NCBI GenBank assembly: GCA_045644765.1 | Contig: JAZRHM010000034.1 | Span: 1 to 64,000, forward strand | Source of the DNA: JAFTYO01 sp045644765 | GTDB lineage: Bacteria; Pseudomonadota; Alphaproteobacteria; RF32; CAG-239 | Direction: 5' to 3' | DNA length: 64,000 nt | Part shown: positions 9,024-17,324 of the stretch, one piece after another | Position numbering within the stretch: position 1 is the first letter of the stretch | Layout of the letters: each line of letters opens with the position of its first letter | Translations under genes and position numbers: made by a program | The notes under the pieces: model-generated | Database searches by the model: none | Told to the model about the DNA's origin: nothing | The model's input: only the letters and a program-made list of their open reading frames with translations

Positions 9024-9815
9024 ATGACCATAAACAAACATAAAGATATCATCATAAACAAATATACCGAATATAATGAAGATGAGCGCTTAGTTAGTGA
9101 TAGAGGTCACAATTTAGAATATCTTACAACTATGCGCTATATTCAAAAATTTCTAAAACCAGGTGCTAAAATATTAGAAATCGGTGCCGCAACCGGTCGT
9201 TATTCTATTGCTCTGGCTAACATGGGATATGATATTACCGCTGTTGATTTAACTCCTAAAAATGTTGAAGTTATGAAATCTAAAAGCAAACATCTAACAA
9301 ATTTTACATGTATGGTTGGAGATGCTTTAGATTTGAGTATGTTTGAAGATAAAACTTATGACATGGTTCTAAATCTTGGACCTATGTATCATTTGTTTAA
9401 CAAGAAAGATAAAGAAAAAGCCGTGAATGAAACAATTCGTGTTGCTAAAAAAGGCGGAGTTTGTATGTTTGCATATCTTCCTTGCGCTTCTTTAATGACC
9501 GGTTATGGTTTACGCCATCAGGCTACCGAACATCTTATAGAAGTTATGGATAATAAAGGACGCTTTAAAGACATTCCGGAAGAAATATTCAATGCTTTTC
9601 ATATAGAAGATTTTAAAAAACTTTTTGAAAAAACAAAAACAACCTACATTACCAATGTGGCAACAGACGGTATAGCATATGCTATGAGAGAATGGGTTGA
9701 ACAACTTTCTCAAAAAGACTATGAAGCTTTTGTAAAATGGCATTTTTTAACTTGTGAGCGCTTGGATCAACAAGGTTACAGTGCACATTTGCTATATATC
9801 TGCAAGAAAAAATAA
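9024..9815 (+). CDS. Class I SAM-dependent methyltransferase
   Basis: 263 residues. Motif I is LEIGAATGRYSIAL (about 51-64) with the acidic motif II end in ITAVDLTPKNV, followed by VGDALDL and a YDMVLNLGPMYHLF post-motif: a Rossmann methyltransferase of the small-molecule or unknown-substrate type. A clear AGGAG site is placed before the ATG. Only 27 bases separate it from the AAA+/protease gene and no terminator lies between, so the two are probably one operon. Whether it modifies a protein, a nucleotide or a metabolite cannot be told. Confidence 0.8.
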   Translation: MTINKHKDIIINKYTEYNEDERLVSDRGHNLEYLTTMRYIQKFLKPGAKILEIGAATGRYSIALANMGYDITAVDLTPKNVEVMKSKSKHLTNFTCMVGDALDLSMFEDKTYDMVLNLGPMYHLFNKKDKEKAVNETIRVAKKGGVCMFAYLPCASLMTGYGLRHQATEHLIEVMDNKGRFKDIPEEIFNAFHIEDFKKLFEKTKTTYITNVATDGIAYAMREWVEQLSQKDYEAFVKWHFLTCERLDQQGYSAHLLYICKKK

Positions 9816-9837
9816 CAAAAATCACATAAGCACATAC

Positions 9838-9866
9838 TTGACAAAAGTTTACCGTAATATTATAAT
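9838..9866 (+). promoter_or_regulatory. Consensus sigma-70 promoter
   Basis: Perfect TTGACA (9838-9843), 17-base spacer, perfect TATAAT (9861-9866). It drives the 9914 gene. Confidence 0.85.
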
Positions 9867-9913
9867 GCGCAACATATTAATATTATTGTATCACCCTTTA
9901 AATTTACAAAATT

Positions 9914-10597
9914 ATGAATCCAAAATTATTTAATCTTTCAGAAGAACAACAAAATATGTTGTCTGGAAAGAAAACTATTACGGCTGATGATGTCAGAACT
10001 GTTTTCCAAAGTTATTCTTCGGGAAAAATTAAAAGAACCAAAGTAGGAAGGCTTAGTGTGAATGAATTTATTTCCCCGGAAATAGATTTTTCTCTTGCAA
10101 AACACGAAGGACGTTTTGTTTTCTTTGCCCTTGAAAAAGTCAAAGAATCATTGTTCTCAAAAGCAAAGTATCGAGTTTTCATTTGGCCTTTAGGTTTTAA
10201 TGTGATAATTGCGGTGCCACATGAAAGTGTTTCATTTGAAAAGCCTGCAAAAGGATATGCAAATGAAATTATGTTCCTTAAAACGCATGGAAATAAACAC
10301 GAATTATACACGCACCACTGTTATGACCGAGATCACACTCTGATATATGAAAACACACATCTTTACAGAGCGTTTAACATTGAAAATAAAAAAGCAACCT
10401 GCGTAAAAGATTATGCCGTACATCGTTATCGTTGGACAAATCCTGATGTGTGGGTACAAGAACAATTTTCCATCATAAGATACTATAAACCTTTGTTTTT
10501 CTTAAGACACGATCCGGAAAAAATTCCTCGTAACAGCGTACAGCTTTCTTATCCTACAAAGCCAGCTCTTTGCGGACATGAAATTCATGAAGACTAG
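9914..10597 (+). CDS. Hypothetical protein
   Basis: 227 residues, soluble, rich in aromatic and basic residues, especially the His/Tyr-rich centre (HELYTHHCYDRDHTLIYE). No signal peptide, membrane span or familiar motif. The promoter is a perfect consensus, yet no Shine-Dalgarno sequence precedes the ATG, as in the other single-gene units in this part. A strong terminator follows. Confidence 0.6.
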   Translation: MNPKLFNLSEEQQNMLSGKKTITADDVRTVFQSYSSGKIKRTKVGRLSVNEFISPEIDFSLAKHEGRFVFFALEKVKESLFSKAKYRVFIWPLGFNVIIAVPHESVSFEKPAKGYANEIMFLKTHGNKHELYTHHCYDRDHTLIYENTHLYRAFNIENKKATCVKDYAVHRYRWTNPDVWVQEQFSIIRYYKPLFFLRHDPEKIPRNSVQLSYPTKPALCGHEIHED

Positions 10598-10612
10598 TTT
10601 TCTTTAAAACCT

Positions 10613-10645
10613 AAAACAGCGTCCGGGCGGGACGCTGTTTTTTTG
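10613..10645 (+). terminator. Rho-independent terminator, GC-rich stem
   Basis: AAAACAGCGTCC (10613-10624) and GGACGCTGTTTT (10630-10641) with T run. The A-run on the other side lets it also serve the converging gene at 10655. Confidence 0.9.
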
Positions 10646-10654
10646 TTTTTGGAT

Positions 10655-12334
10655 TTAATTTTTTCTTCCTTGTGAAGCTTTCCAATTTTTCAAATATTCG
10701 GCTACCGGTCCTAGTTTTTCCGGTCTTGTATGTTCTCCTAAAAGAACTCGCGCCGCCTCTATTGCATTGACATCTTCATTTGCTGATGATTGGTGCTTTT
10801 TAATACGTTGTATAGCTTCTTTAGCTCTTAATTCATTGCCATGAAAAATATCATCAGCTGACATTAAGCCGTCTAATGCCAAATTTTTTGTTACTTGTAT
10901 TAAATTGCGCTTGATAGTGTTATCAACACGTCGCGGATTTTCAAATTGATAAACTTCATGTTGAACGGCACGAAGCAATTTTAACATTGTGCCGATTTTT
11001 TCATCTGTGCCGGCAAGTTCTTTTGCTACATTCGGATATGAATATACAAGAGAAACAGGTAATAACGGCTTAAATTCTTCAGGATATTCACCAAGTTTTG
11101 AATCAAAACGACCACCTGCCGAAACGCGGTATGGATGTGCGACACAGTTGCCTATTATAATATCTTGAGCAATACCGTCTAAATTATCATATGAAAGATA
11201 TCTGTTATGTTCATCTCTGCTGACAGGAACAGCAGGCATCACAAAATGTGTTGATTTAACATCACCATCTTTTTCCATTTTATTAAAAGCAAAAGAAAAT
11301 TCAGATGCAATTCTTTTTTGATACGACGGATAACCGAACATTACAAAAGATACATCTTCTTTGTCTTTAAAATATTTATTTCTTATTTCAGCTAAAAGCT
11401 GAGTATTATCTTCGGTAGAAGTATCATTAGGGGTTACTAAACATTCTTGCAAAATTTCTTCAGAAATGCCTGCTGAACGACAATAACGCACATACATTTC
11501 CACTTCACTACCCGTATTATATTGCAACCCTTCTTGACTAAAATCTGTATTTCCTTGATTGTCATACAAACCTAAGAAAATCAATTTTTTAGGAGTTCCT
11601 GTATTTTTTATATCTGCCAACCAAGCCTCAATTGCCGGCTCCGCAGCACCCGGATGACCTGAAAAAATTACAAAAGCATCTGCATTTGTCGGCAACTTTT
11701 TATAATCAGCACAAACAATCTCTTTATCATAACCATCATATTTAATAATTTCACCATCTTTAACAGCGCCTAATTCTTCAGCATCAAGAACAATTTGTTT
11801 TTCTTTTTCCGTTAAAGAAAAACGCAAAACATCTTCATCTTTTGACGGATGGTTTTTCTTAACCATATCAGCAGCTTTACGCAAATCTAAACCGTTTTCG
11901 TAAATTATAGCGTCTATTTGTTGTATTAAATTTTTATCTTCGGTGTTTTCTAATGCGTTGACATCAGATTTATTTTCTAAAAATTTTAATGCTCCTTCTT
12001 GATTTTTAATACCTTTTAGCAACTCTGATATCTGGTCTATATATTCATAATATTTTTTATCGCACCCTTTTTGTTCTAATTCTGTTTTAGCAATAGAAGA
12101 AGCTTTTTCATCTCCGCGTAAAGAAGCTTTTACATAATTCATCGCAACTGATTTAAAATCCATTCGTTGCATTAATTCTCGTATGTATTTTATATCTTGA
12201 ACATATGCATCAAAATAGCGTTTTTCTACCCAACCACGCTCTGCAAGAGACTCTTTATAGTCTTCAAAATTAAGTTTTTTTCCTGCAAAAAAATCTTGAA
12301 CAATTTGTTCATAAACGGTTGGTGTATATGTCAT
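10655..12334 (-). CDS. Large protein with a C-terminal DUF218-like domain
   Basis: 559 residues, soluble. The first 180 or so residues are helical and charged. From about 200 onward it resembles the DUF218 (YdcF/SanA) fold: DAFVIFSGHPGAAEPAIEAW, PKKLIFLGLYDNQGNTDF, an acidic NDTSTEDNTQLLAEI helix, then VSFVMFGYPSYQKRI, matching the second-half strand and arginine seen in the family. The family is normally about 200-250 residues, so this is an enlarged form with extra helical segments at both ends. AAGGAG precedes the ATG, making it one of the few genes here with a strong ribosome site. The short DUF218 protein at 305 is a distant relative. Function unknown. Confidence 0.6.
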   Translation of the reverse strand: MTYTPTVYEQIVQDFFAGKKLNFEDYKESLAERGWVEKRYFDAYVQDIKYIRELMQRMDFKSVAMNYVKASLRGDEKASSIAKTELEQKGCDKKYYEYIDQISELLKGIKNQEGALKFLENKSDVNALENTEDKNLIQQIDAIIYENGLDLRKAADMVKKNHPSKDEDVLRFSLTEKEKQIVLDAEELGAVKDGEIIKYDGYDKEIVCADYKKLPTNADAFVIFSGHPGAAEPAIEAWLADIKNTGTPKKLIFLGLYDNQGNTDFSQEGLQYNTGSEVEMYVRYCRSAGISEEILQECLVTPNDTSTEDNTQLLAEIRNKYFKDKEDVSFVMFGYPSYQKRIASEFSFAFNKMEKDGDVKSTHFVMPAVPVSRDEHNRYLSYDNLDGIAQDIIIGNCVAHPYRVSAGGRFDSKLGEYPEEFKPLLPVSLVYSYPNVAKELAGTDEKIGTMLKLLRAVQHEVYQFENPRRVDNTIKRNLIQVTKNLALDGLMSADDIFHGNELRAKEAIQRIKKHQSSANEDVNAIEAARVLLGEHTRPEKLGPVAEYLKNWKASQGRKN

Positions 12335-12507
12335 GCTTAAAAACTCCTTTTTTCAATTATTTTATACAATAATGTATACAATCAGGCCAATTTTGTCAAC
12401 ATTTATTTTCGTAAAGCTTATGGCACATTTTAATGTTGCAAAATTTAAAAATTAGTGATAAAATATGTTTGATAAATTTATTTATTAACTTATATTAAAA
12501 TATCATT

Positions 12508-12699
12508 ATGAAAAAAATTGATGTGTTCACAACAGTAATGGCAGCCATTGCTGTGTTAGGTATTTTGGTGTTTTGGATTGCAGGTTTTAAAGACAAGGAT
12601 ACTCTAGCTGCTTATGCTTTAGTTACCGCTGGTATATCTGCAGGCATTTTTCTCATAACCAAAGGGATTTGTGCTTTAAGAAACCGTAACATGAATTAG
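12508..12699 (+). CDS. Small two-span membrane protein
   Basis: 63 residues with two hydrophobic segments (VFTTVMAAIAVLGILVFWIAGF and ALVTAGISAGIFLI) and a short basic tail. No family can be assigned at this size. Support comes from its own TTGATA/TATATT-like promoter upstream and a long terminator downstream; there is no ribosome-binding site. Confidence 0.55.
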   Translation: MKKIDVFTTVMAAIAVLGILVFWIAGFKDKDTLAAYALVTAGISAGIFLITKGICALRNRNMN

Positions 12700-12740
12700 T
12701 GTTATTGTTTCTCCAAACGACATTAACCGCATTAATTAAA

Positions 12741-12777
12741 AAACACTTGTCTTTTAAAAAAAGACAAGTGTTTTTTT
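12741..12777 (+). terminator. Rho-independent terminator
   Basis: A 15-base perfect stem, AAACACTTGTCTTTT (12741-12755) with AAAAGACAAGTGTTT (12759-12773), followed by T. Confidence 0.9.
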
Positions 12778-12779
12778 AT

Positions 12780-12808
12780 TTGACAAAAGATCTTTTTATT
12801 GATATATA
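12780..12808 (+). promoter_or_regulatory. Sigma-70 promoter
   Basis: TTGACA (12780-12785), 17 bases, TATATA (12803-12808). It overlaps the end of the preceding terminator. Confidence 0.7.
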
Positions 12809-12868
12809 AAACCCATAATATTTATTATGATGAAACCAACATTATTAACTTTTAAAAATTTTTAGATT

Positions 12869-13366
12869 ATGGATGCTTCAATTTTATCTCGGGAGATTCT
12901 CCTTATTTTGGCTTTTGTTCACTTGCTTATTACTTTTGCAGGTTCTCAAATGAAAGTCTATGTTCCCGCCAAAATTTACAAAAGTTTGTTTGCTTTTGAA
13001 CTTTTTGTCGTAACCGCGTATATAGTTTATACGTGTGTAACAGAACCGTTCTACAATGGCATTGGTGCTGCAATTTTCGGATATGCAATGCTCTATGGTC
13101 TTATGTGGCTTACATACGGTTCGCTTAAACATTGGATAATCAATCCGGAAGAGATTTACAGTTTTTACCCTGATAGAATTATAGAAACACCATCAGGCGA
13201 AAGACTCTTAGGCGGATATATCACAGAAGCAGGATCAAAATTCTGTGTTTATATTGACGATTCTCAGTATTTTACAACAGCCAAAAGAGACGTTCCTCTT
13301 TCTGTAAAATATCGAGGATGGGTAAGATTTTCCGTACGAGTTGATGTGATAGAGTTGAATCAATAA
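12869..13366 (+). CDS. Membrane protein with a C-terminal soluble domain
   Basis: 165 residues. Three or four N-terminal membrane segments (to about residue 88) are followed by a small soluble domain (PEEIYSFYPDRIIETPSGER onward) that reads like a beta-rich domain. No family recognised. Own promoter, no ribosome-binding site, own terminator. Confidence 0.6.
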   Translation: MDASILSREILLILAFVHLLITFAGSQMKVYVPAKIYKSLFAFELFVVTAYIVYTCVTEPFYNGIGAAIFGYAMLYGLMWLTYGSLKHWIINPEEIYSFYPDRIIETPSGERLLGGYITEAGSKFCVYIDDSQYFTTAKRDVPLSVKYRGWVRFSVRVDVIELNQ

Positions 13367-13389
13367 ACAGCTTTACATTCCAAACAAAG

Positions 13390-13422
13390 TACACCTGTCT
13401 TTGATAGACAGGTGTATGTTTT
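13390..13422. terminator. Bidirectional terminator between converging genes
   Basis: TACACCTGTC (13390-13399) pairs with GACAGGTGTA (13407-13416). A T-rich stretch follows on the plus strand; on the minus strand the run is weaker. Confidence 0.75.
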
Positions 13423-13424
13423 TA

Positions 13425-13850
13425 TTACAGCATATCACTCGGATTAAAGATTTTATAAATCAGAAATGACAACATCAAAATCAAAGCTATCATAGGAATT
13501 GTTCTATTTTCACGATATAAATTTTCAATTTGTTCAACTGACAGATTGCCGATAAGAGCTTGAACACCGGGCTTACGGCTAAAAGTAAACACAGTCACTT
13601 GCTTACCCACCACCGACGGACCTTCTCTACTACCTGTGTATCCAATTTTAACATCTCTCGGATATTTCAGATTATCAATCATGTAATATACAGAATCAAT
13701 GACCACAAAATTTGAATTGGCATCCTCGCTAAATTCCAAATTTCCGACACCGATAATTTGAGGATTTACGGGCTGGCTATCAAAACAAGAACAACTCGTT
13801 AAAGCAACACCTAGTGTGGCTATTAACAAAAATAATACATACTTTTTCAT
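13425..13850 (-). CDS. Lipoprotein with C-terminal membrane span, paralog A
   Basis: 141 residues. It has a lipoprotein signal peptide with lipobox ALTSC (Cys20), a soluble region with the conserved phrase IIGVGNLEF and a VTVFTFSRKPGVQALIGN stretch, and a C-terminal hydrophobic helix (MIALILMLSFLIYKIF). A lipid anchor plus a second membrane segment is an unusual topology. It is a clear paralog of 14581-15042, sharing the signal peptide, the GVGNLE motif and about 40 bases of upstream leader. A GNAT acetyltransferase gene separates the two copies. Function unknown. Confidence 0.65.
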   Translation of the reverse strand: MKKYVLFLLIATLGVALTSCSCFDSQPVNPQIIGVGNLEFSEDANSNFVVIDSVYYMIDNLKYPRDVKIGYTGSREGPSVVGKQVTVFTFSRKPGVQALIGNLSVEQIENLYRENRTIPMIALILMLSFLIYKIFNPSDML

Positions 13851-13954
13851 AAAATTTTATTTTTTAAGATTAATAACTTACCATAATTATTGTTTTATAA
13901 AGACATTGTACTTTTTAAAAAATTGTTGTCAACCATTAATCTGTAAAGCATTAC

Positions 13955-14455
13955 TTAATTAAAAGCAAAAAGAACTTCTTCAAGTTCAAAGCCATCTTTT
14001 GTTACAACCTTTTTTTCATATTCAGGTAGCATTTTTCCGCCATTTTTTTCATAAAAAACATGTGCTTTTACATTTTGTTTTAAGGCATATAAATAAAAAG
14101 GTTCATTATTGATTTCTTTTCTAAACTCATTTAATAAAGTTGTACCTATTCCTTTATTTTGCGCAGATGATAAAACATATATAGAGTGTACTTCATATTT
14201 AAACGGATTATTTTCATCTCTTGCTTGTCCGGCACAACAAAAACCTACAATTTCATTATTTAGTTCTGCAACCCAATATATTGTGTCTTTTGCATTAATA
14301 CTATTTTGTATCGCTAAAACACGCTCATTGCTAACTATTCTTTTTGATAAAAGCGCATCAGATATTAAACCTTTATAACAATCTTTCCATGTCGTAACGT
14401 TTATATATGCTATTTTATCTGCATCTTCACATGTTGCTTTGCGTATTTTTATCAT
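13955..14455 (-). CDS. GNAT family N-acetyltransferase
   Basis: 166 residues with a complete GNAT fold. The acetyl-CoA pyrophosphate-binding loop is in SSAQNKGIGTTLLNEF (about 95-110), followed by FYLYALKQNVKAHVFYEKNG, the typical motif B ending in FYEKNG. The substrate cannot be predicted; relatives modify amines on small molecules or protein N-termini. It is inserted between two paralogous lipoprotein genes, all on the same strand, but each neighbour has its own leader and terminator, so it is probably separately expressed. Confidence 0.8.
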   Translation of the reverse strand: MIKIRKATCEDADKIAYINVTTWKDCYKGLISDALLSKRIVSNERVLAIQNSINAKDTIYWVAELNNEIVGFCCAGQARDENNPFKYEVHSIYVLSSAQNKGIGTTLLNEFRKEINNEPFYLYALKQNVKAHVFYEKNGGKMLPEYEKKVVTKDGFELEEVLFAFN

Positions 14456-14532
14456 TTTATCAAGCCTATACTCTAACTCATATATTTTAGATTATTTTAT
14501 AGTTTTTTTCTTTAAATTCAACTTCTAATTTA

Positions 14533-14566
14533 ACATAAAAAAACCTCGCAACACATGGTAGCGAGG
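14533..14566 (-). terminator. Rho-independent terminator (minus strand)
   Basis: On the minus strand CCTCGC (14566-14561) pairs with GCGAGG (14549-14544), then a run of T. It ends the 14581-15042 gene. Confidence 0.85.
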
Positions 14567-14580
14567 AAAAAATCTTTTTT

Positions 14581-15042
14581 TTATTTAGCATCATTTTCTT
14601 TTTGTTCATCAGGTTTTGGCTTACGAATAAAATCATCATAAACAAGCATACCTATCCATATCAAAATGAGTATCAGAAAAGCTACACCAAATGTATAGTT
14701 CCTATGATAAAGTTCTTCAATTTCTTCAACGGATTGATTGCCCGCAACAGCTTGTATACCTGATTCCAGCGAATAAGTAAACACTGTTACTTGCATACCG
14801 TCAACCGGTTGAATGTCTTGAGTAACCGAAAAACTACGAACATTATGGTCCGGAATAGTCACTTTTGCGACAGTATATTGAGTTGAATCTATAACCGCAA
14901 ACCAAAGTCCGCTTTTACTGTCATACTCTAAATTTCCGACACCGATAATTTTAGGATTAACTGGCGTACTATCAAACCAAGAACAACTCGTTAAAGCAAC
15001 ACCCAGTGTGGCAATTAACAAAAATAATACAAATTTTTTCAT
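14581..15042 (-). CDS. Lipoprotein with C-terminal membrane span, paralog B
   Basis: 153 residues, paralog of 13425-13850: nearly the same signal peptide and lipobox (ALTSC, Cys20), the same VNPKIIGVGNLEY phrase, a VTVFTYSLESGIQAVAGNQS stretch and a C-terminal hydrophobic helix (VAFLILILIWIGMLVY). It differs by a longer charged tail (RKPKPDEQKENDAK). The upstream 40 bases are nearly identical in the two copies, so the duplication included the leader. No ribosome-binding site is visible in that shared leader. Confidence 0.65.
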   Translation of the reverse strand: MKKFVLFLLIATLGVALTSCSWFDSTPVNPKIIGVGNLEYDSKSGLWFAVIDSTQYTVAKVTIPDHNVRSFSVTQDIQPVDGMQVTVFTYSLESGIQAVAGNQSVEEIEELYHRNYTFGVAFLILILIWIGMLVYDDFIRKPKPDEQKENDAK

Positions 15043-15139
15043 AAAATTTTATTTTTTAAGATTAATAACTTGCCATAATTATTATAATTGTAGTGGCATG
15101 ATAACTTATAAATTAGCTTTGTCAAGTCTTAAATAATGA

Positions 15140-15251
15140 TTGACAAAACATGGTTTTAACATATAATGGCAAGCACTTATTAATTATTATCAATATTAAC
15201 AAACTTTGAGGACCCGGTCAAATAAGCCTCGTTAAACATTCCGGTATTTTT
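15140..15251 (+). promoter_or_regulatory. Promoter and conserved leader, triplicated family copy 1
   Basis: TTGACA (15140-15145), 16 bases, TATAAT (15162-15167), then a leader of about 78 bases that is almost identical in three copies (15870 and 16630). The leader contains GAGGACCCGG and, 20 bases on, CCTC, able to form a short hairpin. No ribosome-binding site lies next to the ATG; the only GAGGA is about 45 bases away. Confidence 0.75.
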
Positions 15252-15803
15252 ATGTTCACAAAAATAGTATTAATTATTTGTATTTGTTGTCTGTTGATAC
15301 TTGTAGCGATGATGCTTGATGTCGCATACCTCACCAGAAAAAAATCCACTGATAAAATTTCAGGTCCTGCCGGCGAACCACGATGGGACGGAGTTCTCCC
15401 TAAAAAAGTTGACGACTACACCTCTCCGCGTTATGTTTATGAAGATAATCATGAATGTGCAGAGCCTCAACCTGAACACGGCAGAATTATCGGTTATCGC
15501 ATCAGCCCGACACTGGTTATTCACAGTTGCAGTGAATATGCTGTAATTCCTCCGATACTGGCAGAATATCTCGACAGATTAGGAGGAAGAATGCTTAGAG
15601 AACCTGATATTGACATCTTGTTACAAAACTGGGATGCAATCTCAGACTTACGCGTAAAAGCAGGCGACACCCCTCTTAAGAGGGATAACTTTTGGTTCCG
15701 TATTGATGATGTACCTGTGGTATACTATATCAAAAACGGATCATACGGTTTAAACGTAATGGCTTTTAGTGACTTTGAAGCTCTTCTGATCTTGAAGAGA
15801 TAA
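15252..15803 (+). CDS. Membrane-anchored protein, triplicated family copy 1
   Basis: 183 residues: one N-terminal membrane helix (IVLIICICCLLILVAMMLDV), a short linker, then a conserved soluble domain starting GPAGEPRWDG and containing EHGRIIGYRISPTLVIHS and QNWDAISDLRVKAGD, ending LLILKR. The soluble domain is mixed alpha/beta. No family recognised. Copies 2 and 3 follow in tandem with the same promoter, leader and terminator. The anchor is the most variable part and the domain core the most constant, which suggests that the soluble domain carries the function. Confidence 0.75.
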   Translation: MFTKIVLIICICCLLILVAMMLDVAYLTRKKSTDKISGPAGEPRWDGVLPKKVDDYTSPRYVYEDNHECAEPQPEHGRIIGYRISPTLVIHSCSEYAVIPPILAEYLDRLGGRMLREPDIDILLQNWDAISDLRVKAGDTPLKRDNFWFRIDDVPVVYYIKNGSYGLNVMAFSDFEALLILKR

Positions 15804-15813
15804 AAAATTTATC

Positions 15814-15846
15814 AAACGGCGTTCTTTCTGAAAGGCGCCGTTTTAG
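15814..15846 (+). terminator. Terminator of triplicated unit, copy 1
   Basis: AAACGGCG (15814-15821) pairs with CGCCGTTT (15836-15843), with an inner CTTTCTGAAAG hairpin, then T-rich sequence. The same stem ends all three units. Confidence 0.85.
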
Positions 15847-15869
15847 TTTATTTATTTTCAAAAGATATG

Positions 15870-15981
15870 TTGACAAAATATTTTTTTGGTATATAATAAC
15901 AAACACTTATTAATTATTATCAATATCAACAAACTTTGAGGACCCGGTCACATAAGCCTCGTTAAACATTCCGGTATTTTT
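15870..15981 (+). promoter_or_regulatory. Promoter and conserved leader, triplicated family copy 2
   Basis: TTGACA (15870-15875), 16 bases, TATAAT (15892-15897), then the same leader as copy 1 with very few substitutions. Confidence 0.75.
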
Positions 15982-16563
15982 ATGTTCACAAAAATAGTAT
16001 TATTTGTTGCTGTCGGTATCTTTTTGATCTTGTTTACCATGTTGTTTGTACGTTTTCTTAAAGCCACCAGTAGCACAGAAAAAACAGAAAAAAAATTAGG
16101 CGATAAACCTGGCGGCTACCAAGGTCCTGCCGGCGAACCTATTTGGGATGGTACTTTACCTGTGATGGTTAAAGATTATACCTCTCCGCGTTATGTTTAC
16201 GATGATAGCTACGAAAGTACGGAATATCTTCCCGAACATGGCAGAATCATCGGATATCGTATCAGTCCTACTTTGGTCATCCATAGTCATAGTGAATGTT
16301 CGGTAACACCTCCAATGCTGATGGATTATCTCACCCGATTAGGTGGTAGATTGCTCAGAGCATCTGATATTAATGTATTGATGCAAAACTGGGATGCAAT
16401 CTCGGACTTACGCGTCAAAGCAGGTGACACTCCTCTTAAGAAGGATAACTTTTGGTTTCGCTGCGATGATGAGCCGGTAGCTTACAACATCAAAAACAGT
16501 TCCTATTGGCCAAATGCTATGGCTTTTAGCGACTTCGATGCTCTTCTTATTTTGAAGAGATAA
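15982..16563 (+). CDS. Membrane-anchored protein, triplicated family copy 2
   Basis: 193 residues, paralog of 15252-15803. It has the same membrane helix position, a longer linker (KKLGDKPGGYQ) before GPAGEP, and the same conserved core EHGRIIGYRISPTLVIHS and QNWDAISDLRVKAGD. Differences cluster in the anchor, the linker and the region after CSVTPPML. The first residues (MFTKIVLF) match copy 1 at DNA level, so the duplication unit includes the start codon. Confidence 0.75.
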   Translation: MFTKIVLFVAVGIFLILFTMLFVRFLKATSSTEKTEKKLGDKPGGYQGPAGEPIWDGTLPVMVKDYTSPRYVYDDSYESTEYLPEHGRIIGYRISPTLVIHSHSECSVTPPMLMDYLTRLGGRLLRASDINVLMQNWDAISDLRVKAGDTPLKKDNFWFRCDDEPVAYNIKNSSYWPNAMAFSDFDALLILKR

Positions 16564-16573
16564 CAACTTTATC

Positions 16574-16607
16574 AAACGGCGTCCTTTCCAAAAGGCGCCG
16601 TTTTGGT
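16574..16607 (+). terminator. Terminator of triplicated unit, copy 2
   Basis: Same AAACGGCG/CGCCGTTT stem as copy 1, followed by T-rich sequence. Confidence 0.85.
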
Positions 16608-16629
16608 TTATTTATTTTCAAAAGATATG

Positions 16630-16741
16630 TTGACAAAACATGTTTTTGGTATATAATGACAAGCACTTATTAATTATTATCAATATCAACAAACTTTGAG
16701 GACCCGGTCAAATAAGCCTCGTTAAATATTCCGGTATTTTT
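16630..16741 (+). promoter_or_regulatory. Promoter and conserved leader, triplicated family copy 3
   Basis: TTGACA (16630-16635), 16 bases, TATAAT (16652-16657), with the same leader; the base change in AAATATTCC just before the start separates it from the other two. Confidence 0.75.
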
Positions 16742-17314
16742 ATGCTATATGGGATAGTATTATTTAGCGCTCTCGGTATTTTTTTGGTAATGTTTACCAT
16801 AATGCTTATCAGAACAACTAAGCACATCGACAGAACAGCAAAAAAATTAGGTAATGAACCCGGAGGATACTTGGGCCCTGCCGGAGAACCCCGATGGGAT
16901 GGTGTTTTACCTGAAAAAGTTGATGACTACGTTGAGCCCTGTTATGTTTATGAAGACAACCATGAATGCACAGAGCCTCAACCTGAACATGGAAGAATTA
17001 TCGGTTATCGCATCAGTCCGACTTTGGTTATCCATAGCAGAACTGAAATAAACATAAATTCTCCTGTATTGTTTAATTATATTGAGCGTCTTACAGGAAA
17101 ATTGCTTAATCTTTCTGATGTTAAGGTTCTATTGCAAAACTGGGATGCAATCTCGGATTTACGCGTTAAAGCAGGTGACGATCCTCTTGAAAAGGAGGAC
17201 TTTTGGTTTACACATCAAGGCTTACCTGTTGTATATTCCGTCGACAGAGATGTATATTATACAAAAGCTATGTCATATCCCGAGTGTTGGTATCTTCTTA
17301 TCTTGAAGAGATAA
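16742..17314 (+). CDS. Membrane-anchored protein, triplicated family copy 3
   Basis: 190 residues, the most diverged copy: the anchor is MLYGIVLFSALGIFLVMFTI, the linker matches copy 2 (KKLGNEPGGYL), and the core EHGRIIGYRISPTLVIHS and QNWDAISDLRVKAGD is retained. The part between them (INSPVLFNYIERLTGKLLNL) has diverged strongly. This pattern, constant cores with a variable patch, could reflect selection on a binding surface. Confidence 0.75.
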   Translation: MLYGIVLFSALGIFLVMFTIMLIRTTKHIDRTAKKLGNEPGGYLGPAGEPRWDGVLPEKVDDYVEPCYVYEDNHECTEPQPEHGRIIGYRISPTLVIHSRTEININSPVLFNYIERLTGKLLNLSDVKVLLQNWDAISDLRVKAGDDPLEKEDFWFTHQGLPVVYSVDRDVYYTKAMSYPECWYLLILKR

Positions 17315-17324
17315 AATCTTTATC

